A stretch of 56,341 bases of DNA from Bacillota bacterium (GTDB lineage: Bacteria > Bacillota_I > Bacilli_A > Izemoplasmatales > Hujiaoplasmataceae), in the NCBI GenBank assembly GCA_018818595.1, contig JAHIRM010000009.1, positions 1-56,341 on the forward strand, given 5' to 3'. The notes under the pieces are model-generated. The model saw only the letters and a list, made by a program, of their open reading frames with translations, searched no databases and was not told the origin of the DNA. Both the position numbers and the translations under genes were made by a program. Of this stretch, positions 8,191-18,700 are shown one piece after another (positions within the stretch are counted from its first letter, which is position 1; each line of letters starts with the position of its first letter).

Positions 8191-11100
8191 ATGCAAATTC
8201 CTGAAAATTTAGATTTTGTTTTATATTTTAATATAGCCTTTTTTTCAATGCTCGGTCTTGGAATGTTTTTTGGATTTCTAAGAGGATTTAAAAAATCGCT
8301 ATATTCTTTTATTACGACATTAATCTTCTATGTTTTCTTTTTCTTAACCATCAATATTGTAATTAATTTTCTATGGACATTGAGTATGCCGTGGCTTGGA
8401 GGAGCAGTTGGAGGATTTCTTCCTGCACTTGCGGATGTAACAAGTTTAAAAGATGCCTTGCCTATTTTACTTCAAAATTTTCTTCCCGAACAATTTACTC
8501 AAGTTCTTGAAAATGATGAATTCCTCGCTTTTACGACTGGAGTCAGTCTTTTTGTCATTAAAATTGTTTACACTATTTTATATTTTACCGTAATTCAAGT
8601 GATCTATAAATTGCTTTTCTTCTTTATTCGTATCATTTTCTTTGGATCAAGTAAAAAAGAAGATAAATATAGATCTAAAAATAGAGGATTTGGTGCACTA
8701 TTTGGTTTATTAAGTGGAGCAATCAGTGTATTTGTAATGTTAATCATTGTTGGTGGACTAATCAGCATGGGTGAAAGTTTAGTATCTTTACTTCCTTCAA
8801 CCGATGATACTCAAACCGTTTCAATTGATTTTCCAAGACAAAACATCTACGAAGCAAGTTATTCCGTTATTCCTCTTGCATCCCCAATCGAAATCCCGGA
8901 AGAATTCACTGCCGCAATTGACATGATGAACTCAATGGTTGAAGCTTTCAATACAAATATTGTCGTGTCTACCACTTCTCAATTTACTATAATTGATGAA
9001 GCAACAGGCATCGACTTGCCATTAAATCTATACTTGTTTGACTCGGTATTGTCTTTTACGTATCGAGATGAAAAAATTTCCGTTCGTAACGAATTAGCAG
9101 TTGTATCACAAATAGCAGGTATTGCTATAAATTCAGCGTATATGGATACAAAGAATGTAAGCGATATTTCAGGAGATGACGTTAGCTTAGTTTTTGATAC
9201 ACTTTCATACTCTGATTTATTTACTTCGATAATGCCTTTAGCTATCGAAGTTGCTGCAGATTATTTTGATACTGAAATTACTATTCCAACAGAAGAACTC
9301 TATGCAATCGATTGGCAACTGGAATTAGAACAATTAGGAGACATCGCTGCTATTGTTTTTGATTTAGTGAATAGCGCAGGAATCTTTAACGATGAAATGG
9401 ATTTAGAAACCGTTACAATTGATGGAGATACCGTAAGAGATTTGTTTGATTCCTTAGGAAATTCGGAACTAATAACGCTTGGTGCCTACGTTGCGGTCGA
9501 GCCAGTTTTACTTCAAGCAACAGAACAAATTCAAGCCATAATAACCGTTCCAACTGACCTTGTTTGGGAAGATGAGTTTGTAGCAATTGGCGCTGTAATA
9601 GGAGCAATTCTTGATACAGATATTACAGTAGGTCAAATTCAATCTGGAGACGCTATGCTCATCATTGGTGCTTTGGCTCAACTTGATTTTACCGTATTAC
9701 TCGATTCAAAAATTATTACAAACGCTTTGAAGAACGTTTTATCTGGTGCTGCGGGCATTGAAGGATTAGATATGCTTGTTATCCCAGATGATATTATTTG
9801 GTTTGATGAACTAGATGATGATGGAAACGTCATCTTAAATGGTGAATTGCGAAATATTTTACTTGCAGTTAATTCCATTGCGAGTCAAACAGAAGATATA
9901 GATATTAATAACATTGACATCTATATGATTGCAGATTTAGATGTAGAAGCAATTAATTCCTTGTTTGAGTCTAAAATACTTGTTGCTACCTTATCTAGTT
10001 ATATTTTAGAACAAGATTTTGGTGACCTTGTCTTAGTGATCCCTGATTCTGTATTTGATGAGAATGACTATTTATTAAAAGAGGAATTACAAGCTTTAGC
10101 ATCTTCTATAAAACTTGTTTTCACTGATTTGGCCTGTGAGGTAGAAGATACTACTTGTGCTGAAACTGGATTTGATCTTTCCAAAGCATTATCGTTAAGC
10201 GAAGCATCCATCGATACTTTATTAGCATCCGATATCGTAGCTGCTACGGTTGGCGATTTAGTTATCGATATGGGAGCGGATAATTTAACCATCCCAAGTT
10301 CTGCATTGATTGAAATCTTTGTTGGAGGAATCGGGCAAGATGTTATTTCCAAACCAGAAATTAAAAATGCATTTCTAGCCATTTCTGTTTTAGGAATTAC
10401 CGACATCAACAATTTAGAAGTTGATGCATCTATCTTATCAAATTTAGGTACAGAACTAGATCCAACTATTCTTGATAATGATAAAACCGATAAATTATTT
10501 GCTTCAAGCATTCTTCATGCAACACTTTCCACTATATTATTAGATTTAACTACTGAAGATGAATCAGTGATTTTGGTTCCTTATAAAAATATAGACGAAG
10601 AAGACATCCGTTATACCAACGTAACCGATTCGATTGAATATATTTCAACCGAAGAATTGACTGCGCTAATAGGAGCAATCTTGGTGCTAGATATTACTGA
10701 TTTTGCTAATTTTGATACATTGAATTTAAATTTAGTGATAGATAATTCAGATACTTTATTGGAATCTGCTATTTTGCATGCGACCATTTCCAAACAACTA
10801 TTTGACATGGTTAGTGATGGATTTGTAACAGTACCTTATATTGATGAACACGAAAACCCAATTCGGGTCACTGTAGGTGACGCTGGATTTGAAACAGAAT
10901 ATATTGAAAAGGAAGAATTAACAAATGCTTTTGATGCATTAGGTGTACTAGGAATTACGGACATTACCTTGTTTGATGGAAACATCGATTTATCAGTAGT
11001 AGCACAAGATGATAATGCATCAATCTTGCTTTCGTCTTCCATTATTCAAGCAACCGTTTCTAAAACCATTTTGGATTTAGAAGTAGATGATACACTTGAT

Positions 11101-14100
11101 GTGCCTTATGTTGCAGATGATGACATAACAGAGATTCGAGTGACGGTAGGTTCTTTTGGTTTTGAAACAGAATACATTGTATCTTCGGAAATCGAAGCCA
11201 TTATTAAAGCACTTGATGTCTTAGAAATTACGGACATGGAAAGTTTTACTGGAACAATTGATTTAAGTGTATTAGCAGACGATACGAATTCACAAACCGT
11301 ATTAGCATCTTCTGTAATTCAAGCAACCATTTCAGCTCAAATAATCGATTTAGACACAAATTTAACTTTAAACGCACCTTACGTTTCAGAAGATGACATA
11401 ACACCAATTAGAATAACAGTCGGTCCTCTTGGATACGAAACAGAATATATCACAAAAATAGAACTAGATGCCATTTTTGAAGCATTGAACATTCTCGGAA
11501 TTACTGATGTTGAATCCTTTACTGGAACCGTTGATTTAGGTGTACTAGCAGAAGGAGATAATGCTTCGATTGTATTAGAATCTTCTGTAATCCAAGCGAC
11601 GATTTCTAAAACCATTTTAGACTTAGATTTGGATGGAACCTTAGACGTTCCTTATTTTGCACAAGACGATTCTACTTTAATCAGAATAACCGTTGGAGCC
11701 CTTTTGGAAGAGTTTGAATACATTTCAGCTCAAGAATTAGAATCGGTTATTTTAGCCCTTGATGTTCTTGAAATTACCAATGTAGAATTGTTTACTGGAA
11801 GCGTCGATTTAAGTTTACTTGCAGATGATACCAATTCACAAATCGTTTTATCTTCTTCCATCATTCAAGCGACGATTTCAACCCAAATCATTGACTTAGA
11901 TGTTGCTGGAACGTTAGATGCACCTTACCTTGCAGATGATGATATTACCGCAATTCGGGTAACGGTTGGAACTTTAGGATTTGAAACGGAATATATTATT
12001 AAGACGGAATTAGATTCCATTTTTGACGCATTAAATGTTTTAGGAATTACCGATGTTGAATCTTTCACTGGAAGTGTAGATTTAAGTCTTTTAGCGGAAG
12101 GAAACAATGCTGCAATCGTTTTAGCCTCTTCAGTTATTCAAGCTACTGTCTCAACTCAAGTTTTAGAATTGGATGTAGCAGGAACCATTGAAGTTCCATA
12201 CGTTGCAGACGATGATTTAACGCTTATACGAGTTAGTGTGGGCCTTGGACTTACCGCTACCGAATATGTGGTAAAAACCGAACTAGAAGCCATGATTTTT
12301 GGACTTGATATATTAGAAATTACCGATGTTGAAAGTTTTGATGGATCGATTGATTTAACATCATTTTATGATGAAACAAATCGAAATATTTTACTCTCAT
12401 CTTCAACCATGCAAGCTACCATTTCAAAACAATTACTCGATTTAGGTTCAGCATCCCTTACTGTGCCATACGTTGACGCTTCAAGCGTTGTGATTCGACT
12501 TACCGTTGGCACGTTAGGATTTGAAACCGAATACGTAACTAAACTAGAAATTGGAGCTATTTTTGAAGCTTTAGAAATACTTGAAATCACAGATGTCACT
12601 ACTTTCTCAGGAGACATTGATTTAACAAGTTTCTATATAGAAGACACTCGCACTGTTTTATTGACTTCAGCATCCATGCATGCGACTGTTTCAAAACAAT
12701 TACTTGATTTAGGATCTGACGTTTTAAACATTCCATACACTGCATCAGATGACTCAACTGAAATTAGAACGACAGTAGGACCATTTAGTTTTGAGACTGA
12801 ATTTGTTGTAAAAGATGAAATTCATGCTATTTTTGAAGCATTAGAACTGCTAAATATTACAGACATTGATAGTTTTACTGGTTCGATTGATTTAACAAGT
12901 TTCTATATAGAAGAAAATAGGACCATCTTACTTACTTCAGCTTCCATGCACGCAACCATCTCGAAACAATTATTTGATTTAGGTGATGAAGTTTTAACGG
13001 TTCCATTTGAAGATTTTGATGAAGCAGCTATCAGAGTAACCGTAGGTGAGTTAACTTTTGAAACGGAATACATTACAAAAGCAGAAATCTCAGCTATGTT
13101 TGAAGCGTTAGAAGTTTTACAAATTACTGACATCAATACTTTCTCTGGAACAGTCAATTTAACAAGAGTATATGGAGATACCAATCAAAACATTATCTTA
13201 GCTTCTGCATCCATGCATGCAACCATTACAAAACAATTAGATGATTTAGGATCAGAAGTTTTAGTTATTCCTGATACTGATGTCGATTCTATTTCGATTA
13301 ATAAACTTGTTTTAGGATTACACTTCATTTATAAAACCGAATTAAAAGCGATTATTAATGCATTAGAGATACTTGGAATTACTGATATTAACTCTTTTGA
13401 TGGTTCAGTATCTTTAGTCAATCTATTTGATGATACCAATCAAACTATCTTACTATCTTCTGCATCTATGCACGCAACCATTACACAACAATTAGATGAT
13501 TTAGGACCTTTGGTACTTACGATACCTCTTACCGACGTAGATAACGTTTCTATTCAAACAATCATTCTAGGATATCACTTCATTTATAAAACCGAAATAA
13601 AAGCCATAATCAATTCTCTTGAAATATTAGGAATTACAAACATTACTTCCTTCGATGGAACGGTATCTTTATTAAATCTATTTGATGATACCAATCAAAA
13701 TACATTATTATCCTCAGCATCTATGCACGCAACCATCACCCAACAGTTAACTGATTTGGGATCTGAAATTCTGTTAATCCCAACTCACGATGTCGATAGT
13801 GTTTTGATTCAAGCCGTTGTATCTAGCACACTCTTTATTTACAAATCTGAAATCAAAGCAATTATTAATGCACTTGAAGTGTTAGGCATCACAAACATTA
13901 CTTCGTTTAATGGAACGGTTTCATTAACGAACTTATACTCCGAGGCTAATCAAATCACCTTACTTACTTCAGCATCGATGCACGCAACCATTACCCAACA
14001 AATTGATGGTTTAGGTTCGTCAGTACTGTTAGTTCCTGAAAGGGATATTGATTCTAACTTAATTCAAGGAGATGTATTTACGACTCACTTTATTTACAAG

Positions 14101-15408
14101 TTCGAGATTAAAGCACTTATAAACGCACTTGAAGTTCTTGGAATCACCGATATTACTGCTTTCTCAGGAACATTTGATTTAAGCAAAGTTGCATTAGAAG
14201 CCGATCAAATTACGTTATTATCATCCGCTTCCATGCATGCGACCATCTCAAAAACATTATTTGAATTAGGAAGCGACGTTTTAATTGTTCCAACATTCTC
14301 ACAACTAGGAGAAATCGAAGCTAATCGCATTCAAGTTCTTGTTAGCTTAACTAATTTCATCATCAAAGGAGAGATTAAAGCATTAATTAATGCCTTTACA
14401 GCGATGGGATATACCGACCTTAATAGTTTTGGTGTTTCCATTGATTCTTCTGAATTCTTCAATGATCCAGATACCTTATTACTTTCTTCATCCATTCAAG
14501 CAACACTTTCTGATAAATTAATTAATGACACAGATGGAAACTTAATTGTACCAAATACAAATTACTTAACCACACTTACTATTCGCATCGTTCAAGCAGA
14601 TGTAACGTATGTAGAATTAAATGAAATGAAAGCCATCCTTAATGCATTAGAATTACTTGGCTTAACCGACTTCTCAAATATTGATATCAATCCTGCAAAT
14701 GTCTTTTCTGCAGACTTTGATGAATTACTTACTTCTTACTCTATGCAAGCCACCATTTCGAAAACTTTACTTGATGGTGCAGTACTTGATGGTTCTGGAA
14801 CAGGAGAACTCATCGTTCCAAACTTCTTTAGAGAAACCATAAACGTAGGACTAGGAACCAATGTTCAAATTGAAAAAGAGGAATTAAAAGCATTGCTTAC
14901 TTCACTTGAAACATTAGGAGTTTTAGACTTTGATGGAGCAATGGATCCTACAGTAGTTACATCAATGACAGATGAAGATTTAACAACCCTTCTACTAAGT
15001 GGTTCTATGCAAGTCACCATAGACGATATGCTTAAAGATAATCCAAATATTGTCGTACCAGATCTTGCAACAGAAGATGTATTTAATTTAACATCTATTA
15101 CGACAAAAGTAGAAATAAAGGCCTTTATTATCGCTACTCAATTAATGGGTGCTACCGATATTTCAACTGTATCATTCAATTACATGGTTATTGCAGCATT
15201 AACACCAGAACAAAGAGATGTTGTATTAGATTCCATGATTGTTAGAAATCTATTAACCGATCAATTAGAAGCCACAATGCTAGCTGATGATCCATTTGAC
15301 TTATACTGGCCACTTGATTCCGAATATGAAGATCCTTTGGATCCTTCTGGAACTTTCTTAACCGAAGTCGGAATTAATAATGTCTTAACACACTATGGTT
15401 TTATCTAA
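8191..15408 (+). CDS. Giant membrane-anchored repeat protein with CvpA-like N-terminal domain (2405 aa)
   Basis: Residues 1-200 hold four hydrophobic segments with the layout of the CvpA/colicin V production family: a G.FRGFKK loop after helix 1 and a basic KSKNRGFGALFGLLSG segment before helix 4. The positive-inside rule puts both basic loops in the cytoplasm, so everything after helix 4 should be outside the cell. That exported part is about 2,200 residues, containing about 22 tandem units of ~90 residues (hallmarks LSSS..ATIS..L.DL, VPY, IR.TVG, ETEY, GITD). It ends in a conserved tail, YEDPLDPSGTFLT then GINNVLTHYG. The protein is acidic and almost free of Cys. It may be a surface fibre, adhesin or cell-wall spanning structure. 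The function of the repeat is unknown to me. It has its own strong promoter and terminator. Confidence 0.85.
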   Translation: MQIPENLDFVLYFNIAFFSMLGLGMFFGFLRGFKKSLYSFITTLIFYVFFFLTINIVINFLWTLSMPWLGGAVGGFLPALADVTSLKDALPILLQNFLPEQFTQVLENDEFLAFTTGVSLFVIKIVYTILYFTVIQVIYKLLFFFIRIIFFGSSKKEDKYRSKNRGFGALFGLLSGAISVFVMLIIVGGLISMGESLVSLLPSTDDTQTVSIDFPRQNIYEASYSVIPLASPIEIPEEFTAAIDMMNSMVEAFNTNIVVSTTSQFTIIDEATGIDLPLNLYLFDSVLSFTYRDEKISVRNELAVVSQIAGIAINSAYMDTKNVSDISGDDVSLVFDTLSYSDLFTSIMPLAIEVAADYFDTEITIPTEELYAIDWQLELEQLGDIAAIVFDLVNSAGIFNDEMDLETVTIDGDTVRDLFDSLGNSELITLGAYVAVEPVLLQATEQIQAIITVPTDLVWEDEFVAIGAVIGAILDTDITVGQIQSGDAMLIIGALAQLDFTVLLDSKIITNALKNVLSGAAGIEGLDMLVIPDDIIWFDELDDDGNVILNGELRNILLAVNSIASQTEDIDINNIDIYMIADLDVEAINSLFESKILVATLSSYILEQDFGDLVLVIPDSVFDENDYLLKEELQALASSIKLVFTDLACEVEDTTCAETGFDLSKALSLSEASIDTLLASDIVAATVGDLVIDMGADNLTIPSSALIEIFVGGIGQDVISKPEIKNAFLAISVLGITDINNLEVDASILSNLGTELDPTILDNDKTDKLFASSILHATLSTILLDLTTEDESVILVPYKNIDEEDIRYTNVTDSIEYISTEELTALIGAILVLDITDFANFDTLNLNLVIDNSDTLLESAILHATISKQLFDMVSDGFVTVPYIDEHENPIRVTVGDAGFETEYIEKEELTNAFDALGVLGITDITLFDGNIDLSVVAQDDNASILLSSSIIQATVSKTILDLEVDDTLDVPYVADDDITEIRVTVGSFGFETEYIVSSEIEAIIKALDVLEITDMESFTGTIDLSVLADDTNSQTVLASSVIQATISAQIIDLDTNLTLNAPYVSEDDITPIRITVGPLGYETEYITKIELDAIFEALNILGITDVESFTGTVDLGVLAEGDNASIVLESSVIQATISKTILDLDLDGTLDVPYFAQDDSTLIRITVGALLEEFEYISAQELESVILALDVLEITNVELFTGSVDLSLLADDTNSQIVLSSSIIQATISTQIIDLDVAGTLDAPYLADDDITAIRVTVGTLGFETEYIIKTELDSIFDALNVLGITDVESFTGSVDLSLLAEGNNAAIVLASSVIQATVSTQVLELDVAGTIEVPYVADDDLTLIRVSVGLGLTATEYVVKTELEAMIFGLDILEITDVESFDGSIDLTSFYDETNRNILLSSSTMQATISKQLLDLGSASLTVPYVDASSVVIRLTVGTLGFETEYVTKLEIGAIFEALEILEITDVTTFSGDIDLTSFYIEDTRTVLLTSASMHATVSKQLLDLGSDVLNIPYTASDDSTEIRTTVGPFSFETEFVVKDEIHAIFEALELLNITDIDSFTGSIDLTSFYIEENRTILLTSASMHATISKQLFDLGDEVLTVPFEDFDEAAIRVTVGELTFETEYITKAEISAMFEALEVLQITDINTFSGTVNLTRVYGDTNQNIILASASMHATITKQLDDLGSEVLVIPDTDVDSISINKLVLGLHFIYKTELKAIINALEILGITDINSFDGSVSLVNLFDDTNQTILLSSASMHATITQQLDDLGPLVLTIPLTDVDNVSIQTIILGYHFIYKTEIKAIINSLEILGITNITSFDGTVSLLNLFDDTNQNTLLSSASMHATITQQLTDLGSEILLIPTHDVDSVLIQAVVSSTLFIYKSEIKAIINALEVLGITNITSFNGTVSLTNLYSEANQITLLTSASMHATITQQIDGLGSSVLLVPERDIDSNLIQGDVFTTHFIYKFEIKALINALEVLGITDITAFSGTFDLSKVALEADQITLLSSASMHATISKTLFELGSDVLIVPTFSQLGEIEANRIQVLVSLTNFIIKGEIKALINAFTAMGYTDLNSFGVSIDSSEFFNDPDTLLLSSSIQATLSDKLINDTDGNLIVPNTNYLTTLTIRIVQADVTYVELNEMKAILNALELLGLTDFSNIDINPANVFSADFDELLTSYSMQATISKTLLDGAVLDGSGTGELIVPNFFRETINVGLGTNVQIEKEELKALLTSLETLGVLDFDGAMDPTVVTSMTDEDLTTLLLSGSMQVTIDDMLKDNPNIVVPDLATEDVFNLTSITTKVEIKAFIIATQLMGATDISTVSFNYMVIAALTPEQRDVVLDSMIVRNLLTDQLEATMLADDPFDLYWPLDSEYEDPLDPSGTFLTEVGINNVLTHYGFI
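9700..15290 (+). repeat. Tandem coding repeats (~22 units of ~250-277 bp)
   Basis: Units are marked by a [ST]S..[HQ]AT[IV]S core. Cores are seen near 9705, 9970, 10231, 10505, 10768, 11038, 11311, 11581, 11851, 12127, 12401, 12670, 12940, 13204, 13466, 13718, 13976, 14226, 14488, 14740, 15002 and 15234. The first four and last five units are most divergent and match units of the downstream paralogue. The central units are the most alike: one block uses IIQAT/VIQAT and a second block uses SASMHAT. Confidence 0.85.
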
Positions 15409-15420
15409 CAAAATAAAATG

Positions 15421-15452
15421 AAGTTGGGAACATTCGTTCTCAACTTTTTTTT
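15421..15452 (+). terminator. Intrinsic terminator of the first giant gene
   Basis: Stem AAGTTGGGAAC / GTTCTCAACTT (one G-U pair) with an ATTC loop, followed by eight T residues, 12 nt after the stop codon. Confidence 0.9.
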
Positions 15453-15473
15453 GCTTGCAGGATAAAAATTAAG

Positions 15474-15554
15474 ATGCCAAGAAAACTAGAACATGCAAAA
15501 CAAAGAGAAATCAAGCATCACAAAGAATTCGTTAAGTCATATTCCAAAAAATAA
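15474..15554 (+). CDS. Possible 26-aa basic peptide
   Basis: A short frame from ATG to TAA encodes a very basic peptide that starts MPRKLEHAKQ and ends VKSYSKK, with no membrane segment. It sits between the terminator of the first giant gene and the promoter of the second. Only a weak AGGA lies upstream, at a rather long distance. The lysine- and histidine-rich composition is unlike the surrounding non-coding sequence. It could be a real small nucleic-acid-binding peptide or chance. I do not recognise it. Confidence 0.25.
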   Translation: MPRKLEHAKQREIKHHKEFVKSYSKK

Positions 15555-15689
15555 TAATACAAAAATGAGTAAACAAAGAACTCTTAATTATGAGATGAAT
15601 TGTTTCTGATTTTTTTATATAAAAGTATTAATGTAAATTCTACCAATAATATATTCAAAAAAAACGTATAAATTATGAAGTCTACTCGA

Positions 15690-15717
15690 TTGTAATCTAC
15701 AAAAAATAAGGTATAAT
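15690..15717 (+). promoter_or_regulatory. Promoter of the second giant CvpA-repeat gene
   Basis: -35 TTGTAA (15690-15695), 16-nt spacer and perfect -10 TATAAT (15712-15717), about 20 nt before an AGGGGGGG ribosome binding site. Confidence 0.6.
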
Positions 15718-15749
15718 TAAAGTGAGACATTTTTAAGGGGGGGATTATT

Positions 15750-18700
15750 TTGGATTTAGGGTTTTTAACATCCATCAATTTGTTGTTATATATCATCTTA
15801 GGACTTGGAATATTAATGGGATTATTAAGAGGAATGAAAAAAACACTTTTTGCATTTGTTACCATGCTAATTTTTTACATTGTCTTTTTTCTAACCATTA
15901 ATCAAGCATCCTTATTTCTTTGGAAATTGAATATGCCTTGGCTTGGAGGAATCCTTTCAAACATTGATTCTTCTTTATCTACTTTTACTTCCTTTGAAGC
16001 AAGCATAGGACAAATCGTTCAATTCATTTTAGGAGAAACGGTTGACGTGTCAGCCAACGCTGAATTACTCGTTTTAGCGAGTGGAATAGGGTTGTTTGCC
16101 GTTAAAATTATCTACTCTATCTTATATTTCACTGTTATTTTATTAATCTATAAACTTATTTGTTTCATCCTTTCATCTATTATCCTTGGGAAGGCCCAAA
16201 AAGGCGAATCTAAAAATAGAGGATTTGGAGCGTTATTTGGTGCTTTAAATGGAGTTATGGCCGTATTTGTAACTTTAATAATGCTTGGTGGAATCATGAG
16301 CGTTGCGGAAAGTGTCACAACCTTGATTGCATCAACTGAATCAACTACGCCACTTGCATTCCAAACAAGAGACGAAATCCTTCAATTAGATTATTCTGTT
16401 ATTCCTCTAGCTGATGTTCCATCTTCCGATGATTTAAATCTCATCATCGAAGATTTACAAGCAATGGTCACAGAATACAATAATAATTTTTTAGTCAAAC
16501 TAGCAGATTCGATTACGGTTACTTCCGCAAGTACTGGAGAAGAAATTGCGCTTCACCTTAATTTGTTTGATAGTATTTTATCTTTTGAATATAACGATGA
16601 AGTTATTGCATTTCGCTATGAATTAGCAGTTTATGCAGAAGTACTTGGTATCTTTTTAGAATCAGATTACTTTGACACTCAAGTATTGTCAGATATCACA
16701 GGTGATGAAATTAGAGATGCGTTTGCATCCCTTTCTAAATCAAATTTAATTATTTCAGTTTTGCCTTTGGCCATTGAAGTTGGGGCCGATATGTATGATC
16801 AAGAATTACCAATCACCACTCTTGAATTATATGCAATCGATTTTGAAGCAGAACTTGCAAATCTTGGAGTCATTGCAGGAACTTTATTTGATATTCTAAA
16901 TGGAGCCGGAATTATAGCCGGTGATGGCGGAGTAGAAGATATCGTAGTAGGTGGAGATATGGTTCGAGGTTTATTTGGAGACTTTTCGGATTCATCTTTA
17001 ATGGTGTTACTAACTTCAAGTGTACTCGTTCCAATGCTCGAAGATTCAGACTCTGGCATTTCAGCCATTATTTCTGTTCCTGCTGATTTAGATTGGGAAT
17101 CGGAATTTATTGCCATTGGAGAAGTATTAGGAGCTGTTCTTGACGCGGATGTTTCAATCGCTGATTTACAAGAAGTAAATATGACTATATTTTTAAATGC
17201 AGCAGCTTCCATTGATTTAACCGTACTAATGAATTCGGTTTTAATTACAAATGCTTTGGTCAATATTTTGTCAGGCAATACCGACATTGAAGGCCTGGAT
17301 ATACTTATTATACCAAGTGGTGTAGAGTGGTACGATACATTAGACGCTTTTGGTAATGTAATTGAAAATGGCGAATTAAGAAATGTCTTAATTGCTTTAA
17401 ATGCCTTAGCAACTGTAGCCGGAGATGTTGATTTTGAAAACTTCGGATTAAATACTATTTCAGAAATGGACGATGATACGATTGATGATTTATTTAACTC
17501 AAGAGTATTTGTCGCAACGATTTCTGACATGCTTTTATCTCAAGATTTAGGAGATACTCCACTAATTATTCCAGATACTGTTTTTGATATAGAAGGTTAT
17601 TTATTAAAAGAAGAACTAAAAGCTCTTTCAAAAAGTATTATTTTGATATTATCTGACTCGGAAACTGAAACAGGTTTTGATGTTGCAAAAGCATTAACAC
17701 TTTCTTCTTTAGAACTTGATACGTTCCTAGATTCAGAAATCATTAGCGCAACCATTGGAAAAATGGTTGTGGATATTGACTCCGATCAATTAATCGTTCC
17801 AAGTGAAATTATCGTCTCTATTTTAGTAAATGAGATTAGTCAAGATGTCGTTTCAGCCACAGAAATCAAAAACTTTATTTTAGGACTTCATGTAATGGGA
17901 ATTACAAATTTTGATACAATTGATTTAGAAGATACAAGCGCACTAATGAATAATATTGAAGAGATTATTCCTTCGAAAATCATTCACGCTACTATTTCAA
18001 ATCAAATTTTAGGAATTAGTTCTTCCATCATTACGATTCCTTATGAAGATGAACTTGGAACACCGATTTCTTATGATGTTTTTGAAACTACATATATTAC
18101 CTCGGATGAATTAACTGCATTTATGAATGCTCTTGATTTAATCGGGATTACAAATCCAACCGAATTTTCAAACGTTTTCTCATTAACCGATTTAATACTA
18201 GAAACAGATCAAGATACACTACTTACTTCTGCAATCATGCAAGCAACCATTTCCAAAACACTATTTGATTTAGGAGATGAAGTTTTACTAATACCTCAAA
18301 CAAAAGATGATGCAATCAGTTTGTTAAGAGTGGAATCAGGCCCTCTTGGATTTGAAACAGAATTTGTTGTTAAGTCTGAAATTAAAGCGCTAATTAATGC
18401 GCTCATAGCAATGGAATATTCCGATTTAAGTTCTTTTGGGACTTCCATTGATTCTGCTAAATTCTTTGAAGAATCAGACACGATATTATTATCTTCATCC
18501 ATGCAAGCTACTTTATCTTATAAAATGTTAAACGATACTTCAGGAAACTTAGTAGTTCCTGATGAGGATGTTTTATCGAATACGATTCGCATTCCTTTAG
18601 TGGATGTTGAATATATCACAATAGATGAACTAGGGAAAATCATCGATGCACTCGACTTACTTGGATTAAATGATTTAACCACATTCACGATTTCTCCTAC

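Noticed and set aside
10068-13184. Series of antisense open frames inside the first giant gene
   Set aside because: They recur with the repeat spacing, have no ribosome binding sites, and are mirror frames of the repeat coding sequence.
15584-15865. Minus-strand frame of 93 aa over the second giant gene promoter
   Set aside because: It covers a promoter and ribosome binding site of the plus-strand gene, and its composition is that of AT-rich non-coding sequence.
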